Below, piece by piece: positions 8,271 to 20,414 of a stretch of DNA of 64,000 nt. Position 1 is the stretch's first letter. Each line of letters starts with the position of its first letter. The DNA lies in NCBI RefSeq assembly GCF_009604455.1, contig NZ_WEGL01000006.1:1-64000 (forward strand), written 5' to 3'. This DNA is from Streptomyces sp. RB17. Lineage in GTDB: Bacteria > Actinomycetota > Actinomycetes > Streptomycetales > Streptomycetaceae. The notes under the pieces are model-generated. The model worked only from the letters and a program-made list of their open reading frames with translations, had not been told where the DNA came from and searched no databases. Both the position numbers and the translations under genes were made by a program.

Positions 8271-8915
8271 GTGAGAACCAGCGGCGACGGTACGGCTGGG
8301 GGTGCTCCTGTGCGTGGTTTCGGGGAGAGCGGGCCGTACCCGGTTCACAACAGCGCGGTGGATCACGCTCCGCAGCGGCCGACGGTCGTGCCGAACGGCG
8401 GAGGGGCGGCTTCCATGACGTCGGAACAGATCGGCTACCGGGGACCCACGGCCTGCGCGGCCGCGGGCATCACCTACCGGCAGCTCGACTACTGGGCCCG
8501 CACCGGCCTGGTCGAGCCCAGCGTGCGGCCCGCGTATGGCTCGGGCACGCAGCGGCTGTACAGCTTCCGTGACGTCGTCGTCCTGAAGATCGTCAAGCGG
8601 TTTCTGGACACCGGCGTCTCGCTGCAGAACATCCGTACGACCGTGCAGCACCTCAGAGAACGCGGTTTCCGGGACCTGGAGCGGATGACCCTGATGAGCG
8701 ACGGCGCCACGGTGTACGAGTGCACCTCGCCGGACGAGGTCCACGCCCTGCTCCAGGGCGGTCAGGGCATCTTCGGGATCGCCGTCGGCGTGGTGTGGCG
8801 TGACGTGGAAAGCGCACTCTCCCAGCTGCACGGCGAGCGCATCGACACCGGGGAGACGCTGGTCGGGCACAACCCCGCGGACGAGCTGGCGCGGCGGCGC
8901 AACCGGGCGGTCTGA
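8271..8915 (+). CDS. MerR family regulator (Rv1830-like)
   Basis: A 214-aa MerR regulator: an unstructured N-terminus of about 45 residues, then a MerR HTH (GYRGPTACAAAGITYRQLDYWARTGLVEPS, GSGTQRLYSFRDVVVLK), a dimerisation helix, and a short C-terminal domain. GTG 8271 is preferred because GGAGG (8261-8265) lies 5 nt upstream; the frame is open further upstream but has no ribosome binding site there. In mycobacteria the homologue is linked to growth and division control. No inducer can be inferred. Confidence 0.86.
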   Translation: MRTSGDGTAGGAPVRGFGESGPYPVHNSAVDHAPQRPTVVPNGGGAASMTSEQIGYRGPTACAAAGITYRQLDYWARTGLVEPSVRPAYGSGTQRLYSFRDVVVLKIVKRFLDTGVSLQNIRTTVQHLRERGFRDLERMTLMSDGATVYECTSPDEVHALLQGGQGIFGIAVGVVWRDVESALSQLHGERIDTGETLVGHNPADELARRRNRAV

Positions 8916-8981
8916 GGGCGGCCCGACCCCGGCGTGCTCCGGGCGCCGGCATTGTCAGTGCCGTGGTGCAGCATCGGAGGT

Positions 8982-10427
8982 GTGAGAAACGCGCCCACGA
9001 TCCTGCATCTCGACATGGATGCCTTCTACGCCTCGGTGGAGCAGGCATCCAAGCCGAGCCTGCGCGGGAAGGCGGTCGTCGTGGGCGGGCTGGGGCCGCG
9101 CGGGGTGGTGGCCACAGCGTCGTACGAGGCACGCGTCTTCGGGGTCCACTCGGCCATGCCCATGGCCCAGGCTCGCCGACTGGCACCCAACGCCGCGTAT
9201 CTGGTGCCGCGCTTCGCCCTGTACCGGGCGATCAGCGAACAGGTGATGGCGCTGCTGCGAGAGCTGTCGCCGCTGGTGGAGCCGCTCAGCCTGGACGAGG
9301 CGTTCGTGGACCTGGAGGCCGGGGGGACGGCCTGGGACCGGGAGTCGGCGCGGCTGACCGGGATCAAGCTGCGCGCGGACATCCGGGAGGTCACCGGGCT
9401 GACCGGGTCGGTGGGGCTCGCCGCCTCCAAGATGCTCGCCAAGATCGCCTCCGAGCAGGCCAAGCCGGACGGCCTGGTGCTCATCGAGCCGGGGTCCGAG
9501 CGGGCGCTGCTGGGGCCGATGCCGGTGCGGACCCTGCCGGGGGTCGGGCCGGCCACCGGGGACCATCTGCGCCGGGCCGGGATCACCACGGTCGAGGAGC
9601 TGGCCGAGGCGGGCGAGGACGAGTTGGTCCGGCTGCTCGGCAAGGCGCACGGGCACGCGCTGTACGCGATGGCCCTGGCCCACGACGACCGGCCCGTGGT
9701 GGCCGAGCGTGAGGCGAAGTCCGTGTCGGTCGAGGACACCTACGACGTGGACATCCATGACCGGCTGCGGATCGGGCTGGAGGTGCAGCGGCTCGCCGAC
9801 CGGTGTGTGGGCCGGCTGCGCGGCGCCGGGCTGTCGGGGCGGACGATCGTGCTGAAGGTGCGCAGATACGACTTCTCGACCCTGACCCGCTCCGAGACGC
9901 TCAGAGGGCCCACGGACGATCCCGCGGTCGTGCGGGAGGCGGCCGCGCGGCTGCTGGACTCCGTGGACACCACGGGCGGCGTACGGCTGCTGGGCGTGGG
10001 CGTCTCCGGGCTCGCCGACTACACCCAGGAGGACCTGTTCGCGCAGGCCATGCCCGCGCGGACGGCGGAGACGCCGGAGGAGATCGGGGCTGAGGTTGTT
10101 GTCGAGCGGCCGGAGCCTGCCGAGAGGCACTGGCGCGCGGGGCAGGACGTCAGGCATGCGGAGTACGGGCACGGGTGGGTGCAGGGGAGTGGGCTGGGGC
10201 GGGTGACCGTGCGGTTCGAGACGCCGCAGTCCCCTCCGGGGCGGGTGCGGACGTTCTTCGTCGAGGATCCTGCGCTGGAGGCTGCTGATCCGTTGCCCTT
10301 GGTCTTGGATCTTGCCCACCCGCCCCCGACCCCCGAGGAATTCGTCGATCAGGTCTCCTCCGACCCCGCCAGCTTGCCGAAGTCGTGGTCCGGGGCCGAG
10401 GAAGGCGATGCCACGTCCAGACCGTAG
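8982..10427 (+). CDS. dinB: DNA polymerase IV (Y family)
   Basis: Translesion DNA polymerase, 481 aa. Palm and fingers motifs are seen (ILHLDMDAFYASVEQ, SLDEAFVDLE with catalytic Asp and Glu), helix-hairpin-helix (VRTLPGVGPATGDHL), and a little-finger domain (SVEDTYDVDI; GRTIVLKVR). A C-terminal extension of about 100 residues (HAEYGHGWVQGSGLGRVTVRFET) resembles the actinobacterial DinB2 type. The start is uncertain: GTG 8982 gives the family-like VRNAPTILHLDMDAF, but GGAGG lies only 1 nt from it. The 3' end overlaps the convergent PRC-barrel gene by 79 bp. Confidence 0.93.
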   Translation: MRNAPTILHLDMDAFYASVEQASKPSLRGKAVVVGGLGPRGVVATASYEARVFGVHSAMPMAQARRLAPNAAYLVPRFALYRAISEQVMALLRELSPLVEPLSLDEAFVDLEAGGTAWDRESARLTGIKLRADIREVTGLTGSVGLAASKMLAKIASEQAKPDGLVLIEPGSERALLGPMPVRTLPGVGPATGDHLRRAGITTVEELAEAGEDELVRLLGKAHGHALYAMALAHDDRPVVAEREAKSVSVEDTYDVDIHDRLRIGLEVQRLADRCVGRLRGAGLSGRTIVLKVRRYDFSTLTRSETLRGPTDDPAVVREAAARLLDSVDTTGGVRLLGVGVSGLADYTQEDLFAQAMPARTAETPEEIGAEVVVERPEPAERHWRAGQDVRHAEYGHGWVQGSGLGRVTVRFETPQSPPGRVRTFFVEDPALEAADPLPLVLDLAHPPPTPEEFVDQVSSDPASLPKSWSGAEEGDATSRP

Positions 10428-10720
10428 TGGTGGTAGAGCTGGAGTTCCTGCTCGGGGGAGAGATGACGGCCCACGCCGAAGTCGGGGGCGTCCTTGATCA
10501 GGGCGCGGTCGAAGGGCACATGGAGGGAGCCCTCGATCAGTTCGCTCGGCTCCAGGGGGACGAAGGCGTCACGGGAGAACAGGCCGGTGCGTATGGCTGC
10601 CCACTCGGGCACTCCGGTCGCGTCGTCGAGGTACACCTCGTCGATGGTGCCGATCTTGGTGCCATTGCGGTCGAACGCCTTGCGGCCGATCAGGTTGCGC
10701 GGATCGATCTGGGTCTGCAC
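10349..10720 (-). CDS. PRC-barrel domain protein
   Basis: A 123-aa protein with an N-terminal PRC barrel (NLIGRKAFDRNGTKIGTIDEVYLD, then VPEWAAIRTGLF) and a C-terminal extension (YHHYGLDVASPS). Such stand-alone PRC-barrel proteins are common in Streptomyces and have no assigned function. GTG 10720 follows GGAGGGAGAG, which decides the start. Its last 79 bp lie antisense to the end of dinB, so the two transcripts are complementary there. Confidence 0.85.
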   Translation of the reverse strand: MQTQIDPRNLIGRKAFDRNGTKIGTIDEVYLDDATGVPEWAAIRTGLFSRDAFVPLEPSELIEGSLHVPFDRALIKDAPDFGVGRHLSPEQELQLYHHYGLDVASPSSAPDHDFGKLAGSEET

Positions 10721-10846
10721 GGTCCCTCTCCCTCCACGTGGTCGCAACACATCCGTAAGCACTACGAAAGAGCACATTCAGGGAGGCGGCCACTCGAGGG
10801 CCCGGGCGTTGAGCTCGCTGGTAGGCTGACAGCGGCTGCTGACCCC

Positions 10847-11045
10847 GTGCGGGAGAGTCCTCCGACCACTTCGGAGGCGCCGAAGGAGCAAATCCTCCCC
10901 GGAATCTCTCAGGCCCACGTACCGCACGGACGAGGTCACTCTGGAAAGCAGGGCGGGTGTCGACGGCTCCCGCCCTCACCGACGGTGAAAACCGGCGTCC
11001 CACAGGGCGTCCGGTGAAGCTCTCAGGTTGAGATGACAGAGGGGG
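10847..11045 (+). promoter_or_regulatory. Tandem glycine riboswitch upstream of gcvP
   Basis: Two glycine aptamers in tandem. Aptamer 1 runs from GTGCGG (10847-10852) to CCGCAC (10922-10927), with GGGAGAGTCC, the GCCGAAGGAGCAA loop and ATCTCTCAGGC. Aptamer 2 runs from about 10938 (CTCTGG) to 11041 (CAGAG), with ACCGACGGTGAAAACCGGCG and GAAGCTCTCAGG. The gcvP start is 65 nt downstream. In Streptomyces griseus, glycine riboswitches are known to switch on glycine cleavage genes when glycine is in excess, so an ON switch is expected. No clear terminator follows, so control may be translational. Confidence 0.95.
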
Positions 11046-11110
11046 AGGCCGTCGGGGCACCCGCGCCGTGGTGCCCTTCGAAGGTCGCGTCAGACCAGGA
11101 GGCCTCCGCA

Positions 11111-13996
<2,886 letters not shown>

Positions 13997-14010
13997 GCAG
14001 GTGGCGTCAC

Positions 14011-14041
14011 AGGGCCCCGTCCGGTTTCCGGGCGGGGCCCT
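14011..14041. terminator. Bidirectional terminator between gcvP and the TOBE gene
   Basis: AGGGCCCCGTCCGG (14011-14024) pairs with CCGGGCGGGGCCCT (14028-14041) around a three-base loop. It lies between two converging genes and would stop both transcripts. Confidence 0.8.
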
Positions 14042-14048
14042 CGGCATG

Positions 14049-14468
14049 TCAGGCCGTCGCCAGGGCCACCTCGGTCGCCTTGATGAGGGCGATCACGTCG
14101 GAACCCACGAAGAGGCCGAGATCGGAGACCGCGTCCTTGGTGATCGCTGCGGTCAGCTCTCCGCCGTCGACGGTGATCTTGACGGTGGCCATGACGGCGC
14201 CGGTGGTGAGGCCGGTGACCGCGCCGGGAAGCTGGTTGCGGATCGACAGGCCGTGGACCCGTTGGGTGGCCAGGGAGACCTCGGTCGACTTCACCAGCGC
14301 GCGCACGGGCGTGCCGGGGGCGAGGGAGAGGTCCTCGGCGGACTCCTTGGTGATGGCCGCCATGAGTTCCTGGCCGCCGTCCAGGCGGAGTCTGACGGTG
14401 GCCATGGCCTCGCCCGGGTGGACCTCGGTGACGGTGCCGGGGAGCTGGTTGCGGATGCTCAGGGTCAT
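14049..14468 (-). CDS. Di-TOBE molybdate-binding (molbindin-like) protein
   Basis: A 139-aa protein made of two tandem TOBE/Mop domains. Each starts SIRNQLPG and contains a VxLATxxV-like end (residues about 3-70 and 74-139). Mop-type proteins oligomerise and bind molybdate or tungstate, either storing it or sensing it. The gene is downstream of modC on the same strand, separated by 28 bp, so it is probably in the modABC operon. ATG 14468 is used; a GTG two codons upstream is possible. Confidence 0.88.
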   Translation of the reverse strand: MTLSIRNQLPGTVTEVHPGEAMATVRLRLDGGQELMAAITKESAEDLSLAPGTPVRALVKSTEVSLATQRVHGLSIRNQLPGAVTGLTTGAVMATVKITVDGGELTAAITKDAVSDLGLFVGSDVIALIKATEVALATA

Positions 14469-14496
14469 GGGCACTCACGGTAGAGCGCCCGGCCGT

Positions 14497-15818
<1,322 letters not shown>

Positions 15819-15822
<4 letters not shown>

Positions 15823-16679
15823 GAGGGTGTCATCCAGCGGTCTCGCAACCCCGCCAGCACCGTGATCGACACCGCCAGCAGGACCAGGCTGAGGGAGATC
15901 GCGGCGTCGGGGTCGTTCTGCAGGGCCAGGTAGACCGCGAGGGGCATGGTCTGGGTGCGGCCGGGGAAGTTGCCGGCGAAGGTGATCGTCGCGCCGAACT
16001 CGCCGAGCGCACGCGCCCAGGCCAGGACCGCGCCCGCCGCGATGCCGGGCGCGATCAACGGCAGGGTGACCCGGCGGAACGCGGTGAAGCGGGACGCGCC
16101 CAGTGTCGTCGCCGCCTCCTCGAAGCGTGGGTCGGCCGCGCGCAGGGTGCCCTCGACGCTGATGACCAGGAACGGCATCGCAACGAACGCCTCCGCGATC
16201 ACGACACCCGTGGTGGTGAACGGCAGCGTGATCCCGAACCAGGCGTCCAGCCACTTGCCGATCACCCCGTTGCGGCCGAGGGCCAGCAGCAGGGCCACAC
16301 CACCGACCACCGGCGGCAGGACCAGGGGGAGGGTGACCAGGGCTCGTACGAGACCCCGGCCGGGGAAGTCCGTACGGGCCAGCAGCCAGGCCAGCGGTAC
16401 TCCCAGCACGAGGCTCACTGCCGTTGCCGCCGTGGCGCTGACCAGCGACAGCTGGAGCGCCTGCCACACCTGCGTGCTGGACAGCTGGTCCGGCAGGCTG
16501 CGCCAGGGCGCGCGGACGAGCAGCGCCACCAGCGGCAGCAGCAGGAACGCCAGCGCCAGCAGTCCCGGCAGCAACAGTGGCAACGGCACCCCGTGTCGGC
16601 CCCCCGCGCCGACACGGCGACGCCGCGGCCGGTCCGTGCGGGGGCCGGTCGCGGCGCCGGGCTCGTGGAGCGAGGTCAC
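15819..16679 (-). CDS. modB: Molybdate ABC transporter permease
   Basis: Inner-membrane permease of the molybdate importer, 286 aa, with about five or six transmembrane helices and the permease EAA loop (EEAATTLGASRFTAFRRVTLPLIAPGI). LGEFGATITFAGNFPGRTQTMPLAVY is the characteristic ModB/CysT-type segment. The GTG start at 16679 overlaps the modA stop (GTGA), and its stop overlaps the modC start (ATGA), so all three genes should be translated in step. Confidence 0.93.
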
Positions 16680-17512
16680 GGCTTGAGGAACCCTGCCTCG
16701 CTGAGTACCTTCTGCCCCTCGGCGGACTGCACCAGGGCGATGAACGCCTTGGCGGTCTGGGCGTTCGGCGCGTTCTTCAGCAGGACGATCGGGTAGTCGT
16801 TGATCGCCTTGGCGGACTCGGGGAACTCCACGCCCTCCACCTTGCCACCCGCGGACTTCACATCGGTCTTGTAGACGACCGCTGCGTCGGCCTCCTTCAG
16901 CTCCACCTTGTTCAGGGCCGCCTTGACGTCCTGCTCGTAGGAGACCGGGGTCAGCTTGAGCTTGGCTGCGTCCAGGGCCTTCTGCGCGGCGGCGCCGCAC
17001 GGCACGGTCTTGTCGCAGAGGACGACCTTCAGGCCGGACTTGGTGAGGTCCTTCAGGGAGGCCAGCTTGTCGGGGTTGCCCGGCAGGGTGGCGATCTCCA
17101 ACTGGTTGCGCACGAAGGTGGCCGGGATGCCGGCCGCGTCCTTCTTGTCCGTCACGATCGCCATGGTCTTGGGGCTGGCGGCGGCGAAGACGTCCGCCGG
17201 GGCGCCGCCGGTGATGCTCGCGGCGAGGGTGTCGCTGCCGCCGAAGTTGAAGCTGACCTTGGTGCCCGGGTGCTGCTTCTCGAACTGCTTGCCCAGGGTG
17301 GTGAAGCTCTCCTTCAGGGAGGCGGCGGCGAACACGGTGATGTCGCCGGACAACTTCGGGGAGGCGGAGTTCGACCTGCCCGACGTCTTGTCCGACGTCG
17401 CGTCGGACGAGCCCGAGGACGAGGAGCAGGCGCTGAGTGCCATCAGGGCGGCGGCTCCCGCACCGGCCAGCTGCAGCATCCGCCGGGTCCGGCGCACGGA
17501 ACGGGTCTTCAC
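16676..17512 (-). CDS. modA: Molybdate-binding lipoprotein
   Basis: Periplasmic-type binding protein, anchored as a lipoprotein. The 278-aa product has a basic, Arg-rich N-terminus, a hydrophobic helix and the lipobox LSAC, then a Ser-rich linker and the ModA domain (ITVFAAASLKESFTTLG, NFGGSDTLAASI, GAPADVFAAAS). It captures molybdate or tungstate for ModBC. GTG 17512 follows GAGGAG with suitable spacing. About 200 bp separate it from the divergent molybdopterin-binding gene, where both promoters must lie. Confidence 0.93.
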   Translation of the reverse strand: MKTRSVRRTRRMLQLAGAGAAALMALSACSSSSGSSDATSDKTSGRSNSASPKLSGDITVFAAASLKESFTTLGKQFEKQHPGTKVSFNFGGSDTLAASITGGAPADVFAAASPKTMAIVTDKKDAAGIPATFVRNQLEIATLPGNPDKLASLKDLTKSGLKVVLCDKTVPCGAAAQKALDAAKLKLTPVSYEQDVKAALNKVELKEADAAVVYKTDVKSAGGKVEGVEFPESAKAINDYPIVLLKNAPNAQTAKAFIALVQSAEGQKVLSEAGFLKP

Positions 17513-17715
17513 GGTTGTACTCCTCGCGTTCTGTGGAACCACTGTCGCGCCCTGTCATGGCCGGGGAAACCGGCCGTTCGGCGATGATACTGCCGCATCT
17601 GCCAGCCGTACGTCTCCTGTCGCATCGCATGAGCTGCGAACTTGTGACGTGGAGCTTGCATGTGCGTTTGTACGGCGCACTCCGGCGGGTACCGTCCTGC
17701 GGGAGGTGGTCGCAG

Positions 17716-18204
17716 ATGACGCTCGCGCAACTCACCCTGACCGGCGATCTGGCCCGGCCCGCCCGGCTGACCGTCCCGGACCTGCTCCGCTGGCCGCAGC
17801 ACCGGGCGGATGTCAGCTTCGAGTGCGCGACCAGCGGCATCCAGCACCACCGGTTCGCCGGTCCGCGCCTGTACGACGTCCTCGCCGACGCGGGCCCCGG
17901 TTTCGACCCGGCGCGGCGCAAGGACCGGCTCCGCTTCCTCATCGCGGTCACCGGCACCGACGGCCACCACGCCGTGCTGTCCTGGGCCGAGATCGACCCG
18001 GACTTCGCTGATGCGCCCGTCCTGCTGGGCGTGCGCATCGACGACACCCCGCTGGACGCGGCCGGGCCCCAGCTGGTGCTCCCGCAGGACCGGTGCGGGG
18101 CCCGGCACATCAGCGGCATCACGGCGATCCGGGTCGACGGCGGCTACCGCTGTGGCGGTCCAGCGACCGTCACACCCGGTCACGCAGCAGCGGCAGCTCC
18201 GTGA
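17716..18204 (+). CDS. Small molybdopterin-dependent oxidoreductase domain protein
   Basis: A 162-aa protein resembling the sulfite-oxidase Moco domain (PF00174-type). It keeps LTGDLARPARLTVPDL at the start, a Cys (FECATSG) at the place of the Moco-ligating cysteine, RLYDVLADAG, and GARHISGITAIRV near the end. It lacks the dimerisation domain of sulfite oxidases. ATG 17716 follows GGGAGGTGG. Divergence from modABC suggests linked supply and use of molybdenum. The substrate is unknown. Its last 35 bp overlap the remnant of another molybdoenzyme on the opposite strand. Confidence 0.8.
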   Translation: MTLAQLTLTGDLARPARLTVPDLLRWPQHRADVSFECATSGIQHHRFAGPRLYDVLADAGPGFDPARRKDRLRFLIAVTGTDGHHAVLSWAEIDPDFADAPVLLGVRIDDTPLDAAGPQLVLPQDRCGARHISGITAIRVDGGYRCGGPATVTPGHAAAAAP

Positions 18205-18439
18205 ACCGCACGCCCGTCGCGTCCCGCAGGGCGTTGGCCACGGCCGGCGCGAGCGGGCTGAACGGGCTCTCGCTCATCGAATTGGCGCCCAGCGGGCCGA
18301 TCGTGTCGGCGGTCTCCATGAAGTGCACCTCGGTGCCCGGCACGGCGGCGTACTGCGGGAGCCGGTAACGCCGGAAGGCGGCCGTGTCGACCGCGCCCCG
18401 CTCGTCCAGCAGAACCCGCTCGAAGGCTCGAGGGGCGAG
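18170..18439 (-). pseudogene. C-terminal remnant of a xanthine dehydrogenase/aldehyde oxidase molybdopterin subunit
   Basis: About 89 residues (AFERVLLDERGAVDTAAFRRY, then ADTIGPLGANSMSESPFSPL) match the extreme C-terminus of XdhB/CoxL-type molybdopterin-binding subunits, which are normally 700-800 aa. Upstream on this strand the frame continues as Arg/Pro-rich noise with no homologous sequence and no plausible start. The gene has therefore been truncated. It lies beside modABC and a broken PucR gene, suggesting that a purine-oxidation locus once stood here. Confidence 0.8.
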
Positions 18440-18803
18440 GGGGCCGGGGCGGTGGCGTTGTGGCGGGCACGCAGGCCGGCGGTGGTGGCGGGACCGGGAG
18501 TGCGCCGGCCCGGAGGCATCCGCCGCGGCGGCCGTCGTGGGAGGTTGCCGGACGGGTGCGCCTTCGCGGTGCCGTCCGGCGCGCCGGCCGGCTGGGCGGA
18601 AGACGTGTGGGCCGCTGTCGCCGGCAGCGCGCCCGAGGGCGGGTGGGCCGCGCTCGGGCATGCCGGTGAGGCACCCGGCGCGGAGGTGAGGTCACGTCGG
18701 GTGCGCTGTCCGCGGAACGGACGGCACGGTGCGCCCCGTCGTCTGCCGTCCGTCTTCGTCCACGGTCCGTCGCGTCCGCGACCCGGCACCCACGAGATGC
18801 GGT

Positions 18804-19249
18804 GTCGTGCTGCACGGCGGCCTCGGCATGCCCGCCGCGGCACCCGAGGGGCTGGGCGTCGCGCCGGCACGGGCCCGTTACGCCCTCACCTCGGCCCGCA
18901 CCACGGCGCCCGACGCCTCCCGGCTGACCGACGCCGGTTCCCTCACCACAATCGACGCCCTGCTCACGGGGGTGCCGGCCGACGTGCGTGCCGCCTTCGA
19001 CCGCAGGGTCCTCGGCCCGTTGCCTGAGGCCGACCGGCCCGCCACCGCAGTCCTGCTGAAGACGCTGGAGACCTTCCTGGCCTGCGACGGCCCCTGCGTG
19101 CGCGCGGCACAGGCGCTGCATCTGCACGTCGACATCTGCACGTCAGCACCGTGCACTACCGGGTGGAGCGCATCGAGCGGCTCACCGGCCGCGACCTGTC
19201 GCTGCTGCGGGACCGGTTCGACCTGTGGGCGGCGCCGCTGCCCCGGTGA
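18804..19249 (+). pseudogene. Frameshifted PucR-type purine catabolism regulator (C-terminal part)
   Basis: The first frame reads LHGGLGMPAAAPEGL, RARYALTSARTTAP, DAGSLTTIDALL and a PucR C-terminal HTH start (LLKTLETFLACDGPCVRAA). At about 19131 the frame breaks; the HTH continues in another frame as STVHYRVERIERLTGRDLS. A 12-bp block (CATCTGCACGTC) occurs at 19119-19130 and again at 19133-19144; removing 14 bp restores one open frame ending at TGA 19249. The N-terminal part of a full PucR protein is also missing. PucR proteins activate purine-degradation genes, matching the xanthine dehydrogenase remnant nearby. Confidence 0.82.
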
Positions 19250-19276
19250 CGCCGGCGACGGCGGGGAGGTGACGGG

Positions 19277-19672
19277 TCAGACGCGGTCGATGTGCACGTT
19301 CGTGGACTTCACGCGCGCGGTGGCCTCCATGCCGACCTCCAGGCCCAGATCCTCGACGGCCTCCCGGGTCAGCAGCGACACCAGCCGGTGCGGGCCCGCC
19401 TGGATCTCCACCTGGGCGGCGACGTCACCGAGCTTGATCGCCGTGACGATTCCGGGGAAGGCGTTGCGGACGGAGGTGTAGGAGGCGTCCTCCTCGCCGC
19501 CGCCCGCTTTGGCCAGCTCCACCGAGAACGAGGCGAGGTCCCTGCCGTCGATGAGCCGCCGTCCGGACTCGTCGCGATGGGTCGCCACCCGGCCCGCGTC
19601 GGCCCAGCGGCGGGCGGTGTCCGGGCTCACGCCGAGCAGCCGCGCCGCCTGGCCGATCGTGTAGGACTGCAT
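19277..19672 (-). CDS. Molybdate-responsive regulator, HTH plus TOBE
   Basis: A 131-aa protein: an N-terminal excisionase/MerR-like HTH (YTIGQAARLLGVSPDTARRWADAGRV) joined to a single TOBE/Mop domain (SVRNAFPGIVTAIKLGDVAAQVEIQ). This is a short alternative to ModE: the TOBE domain would sense molybdate and the HTH bind DNA. Close to modABC and reading toward the pucR remnant. Upstream of its start is a GATATA direct repeat that may be its own operator. ATG 19672 is the only start preserving the HTH. Confidence 0.86.
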   Translation of the reverse strand: MQSYTIGQAARLLGVSPDTARRWADAGRVATHRDESGRRLIDGRDLASFSVELAKAGGGEEDASYTSVRNAFPGIVTAIKLGDVAAQVEIQAGPHRLVSLLTREAVEDLGLEVGMEATARVKSTNVHIDRV

Positions 19673-19726
19673 GCCGGTCACGATAGGGGCACGCCCTGGG
19701 AACCGTGGACATGGGGTTGGCCGTTG

Positions 19727-19746
19727 GATATAACGCGATATAGCGT
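19727..19746. promoter_or_regulatory. GATATA direct repeat, candidate molybdate-regulator operator
   Basis: Two 10-bp direct repeats, GATATAACGC and GATATAGCGT, one helical turn apart, in a locally AT-rich patch between divergent genes. On the opposite strand this reads CGCTATATCGCGTTATAT, which resembles the CGnTATAT half-site of ModE operators. The position, 55 bp upstream of the HTH-TOBE regulator gene, suggests autoregulation. No copy is seen before modA. Confidence 0.5.
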
Positions 19747-19796
19747 CAGTCCGAGACGATGACCGCTGCGGGGACGTGCTGAATCGGGGTGAGGGT

Positions 19797-20378
19797 ATGG
19801 CGGCCGAGCTGCTGCACACGGAGATGCCGGCCGGGCTGCGTGCCTCGCACGCGGACCGGGACCGGGTGGTGGACCTGCTGACGGGCGCCGCGGGCGACGG
19901 CCGGATCACGGCCGAGGAGCTGGACGAGCGCGTCACGGCCGCCCTGTCCGCCCGCACGCTCGGCGAGCTGGCGGCGCTCACCGCCGACCTGCCGGACGCG
20001 GGCGGTGCCGAATCGGCCAAGGACGTCGTGCGGATCGAGCAGCAGGGCGCATCGGCCGTACGCGCGGACGGCTGGGCGGTGCCGCGCCGGATGGAGATCG
20101 CGTCCGCCTGGGGAGATGTGACCCTCGACTTCTGCAGCGCGGTGATCAGGCACGACACCCTGCGCATCGACCTCGACTTGCGCGGCGGCACCCTTCGGCT
20201 GATCACCCGGCCCGGCGTCGTCGTGGACGCCGACGCGCTGGTGATCGGCTATGGCAAGACCAAGGTGCGGGCCGCCGTTGATCCGGGGGCGCCGACCGTG
20301 CTCCGGGTGGAGATACACGGCCGGCTCAGCTTGGGGCGGCTGGAGGTACGGCCGCCCAGGCGCTGGTTCGGCCGCTAG
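19797..20378 (+). CDS. DUF1707 domain protein
   Basis: A 193-aa protein. The N-terminal DUF1707 domain (GLRASHADRDRVVDLLTGAAGDGRITAEELDERV) is followed by a C-terminal beta-rich domain (WGDVTLDFCSAVIRHDTLRIDLDLRGG) resembling the LiaF/YvqF C-terminal domain of envelope-stress proteins. No transmembrane segment is visible. DUF1707 proteins are abundant in Streptomyces, and their role is not established. ATG 19797 is preceded by GGTGAGGG. It diverges from the HTH-TOBE gene. Confidence 0.84.
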   Translation: MAAELLHTEMPAGLRASHADRDRVVDLLTGAAGDGRITAEELDERVTAALSARTLGELAALTADLPDAGGAESAKDVVRIEQQGASAVRADGWAVPRRMEIASAWGDVTLDFCSAVIRHDTLRIDLDLRGGTLRLITRPGVVVDADALVIGYGKTKVRAAVDPGAPTVLRVEIHGRLSLGRLEVRPPRRWFGR

Positions 20379-20414
20379 CTCGGCCTCGATGCGGCCCGCC
20401 TGGCGCCCCCCGTC

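Noticed and set aside
19119..19144. Programmed frameshift in the PucR gene
   Set aside because: There is no slippery heptamer or pseudoknot. A simple 14-bp duplication explains the shift, and the N-terminal part of the protein is lost as well.
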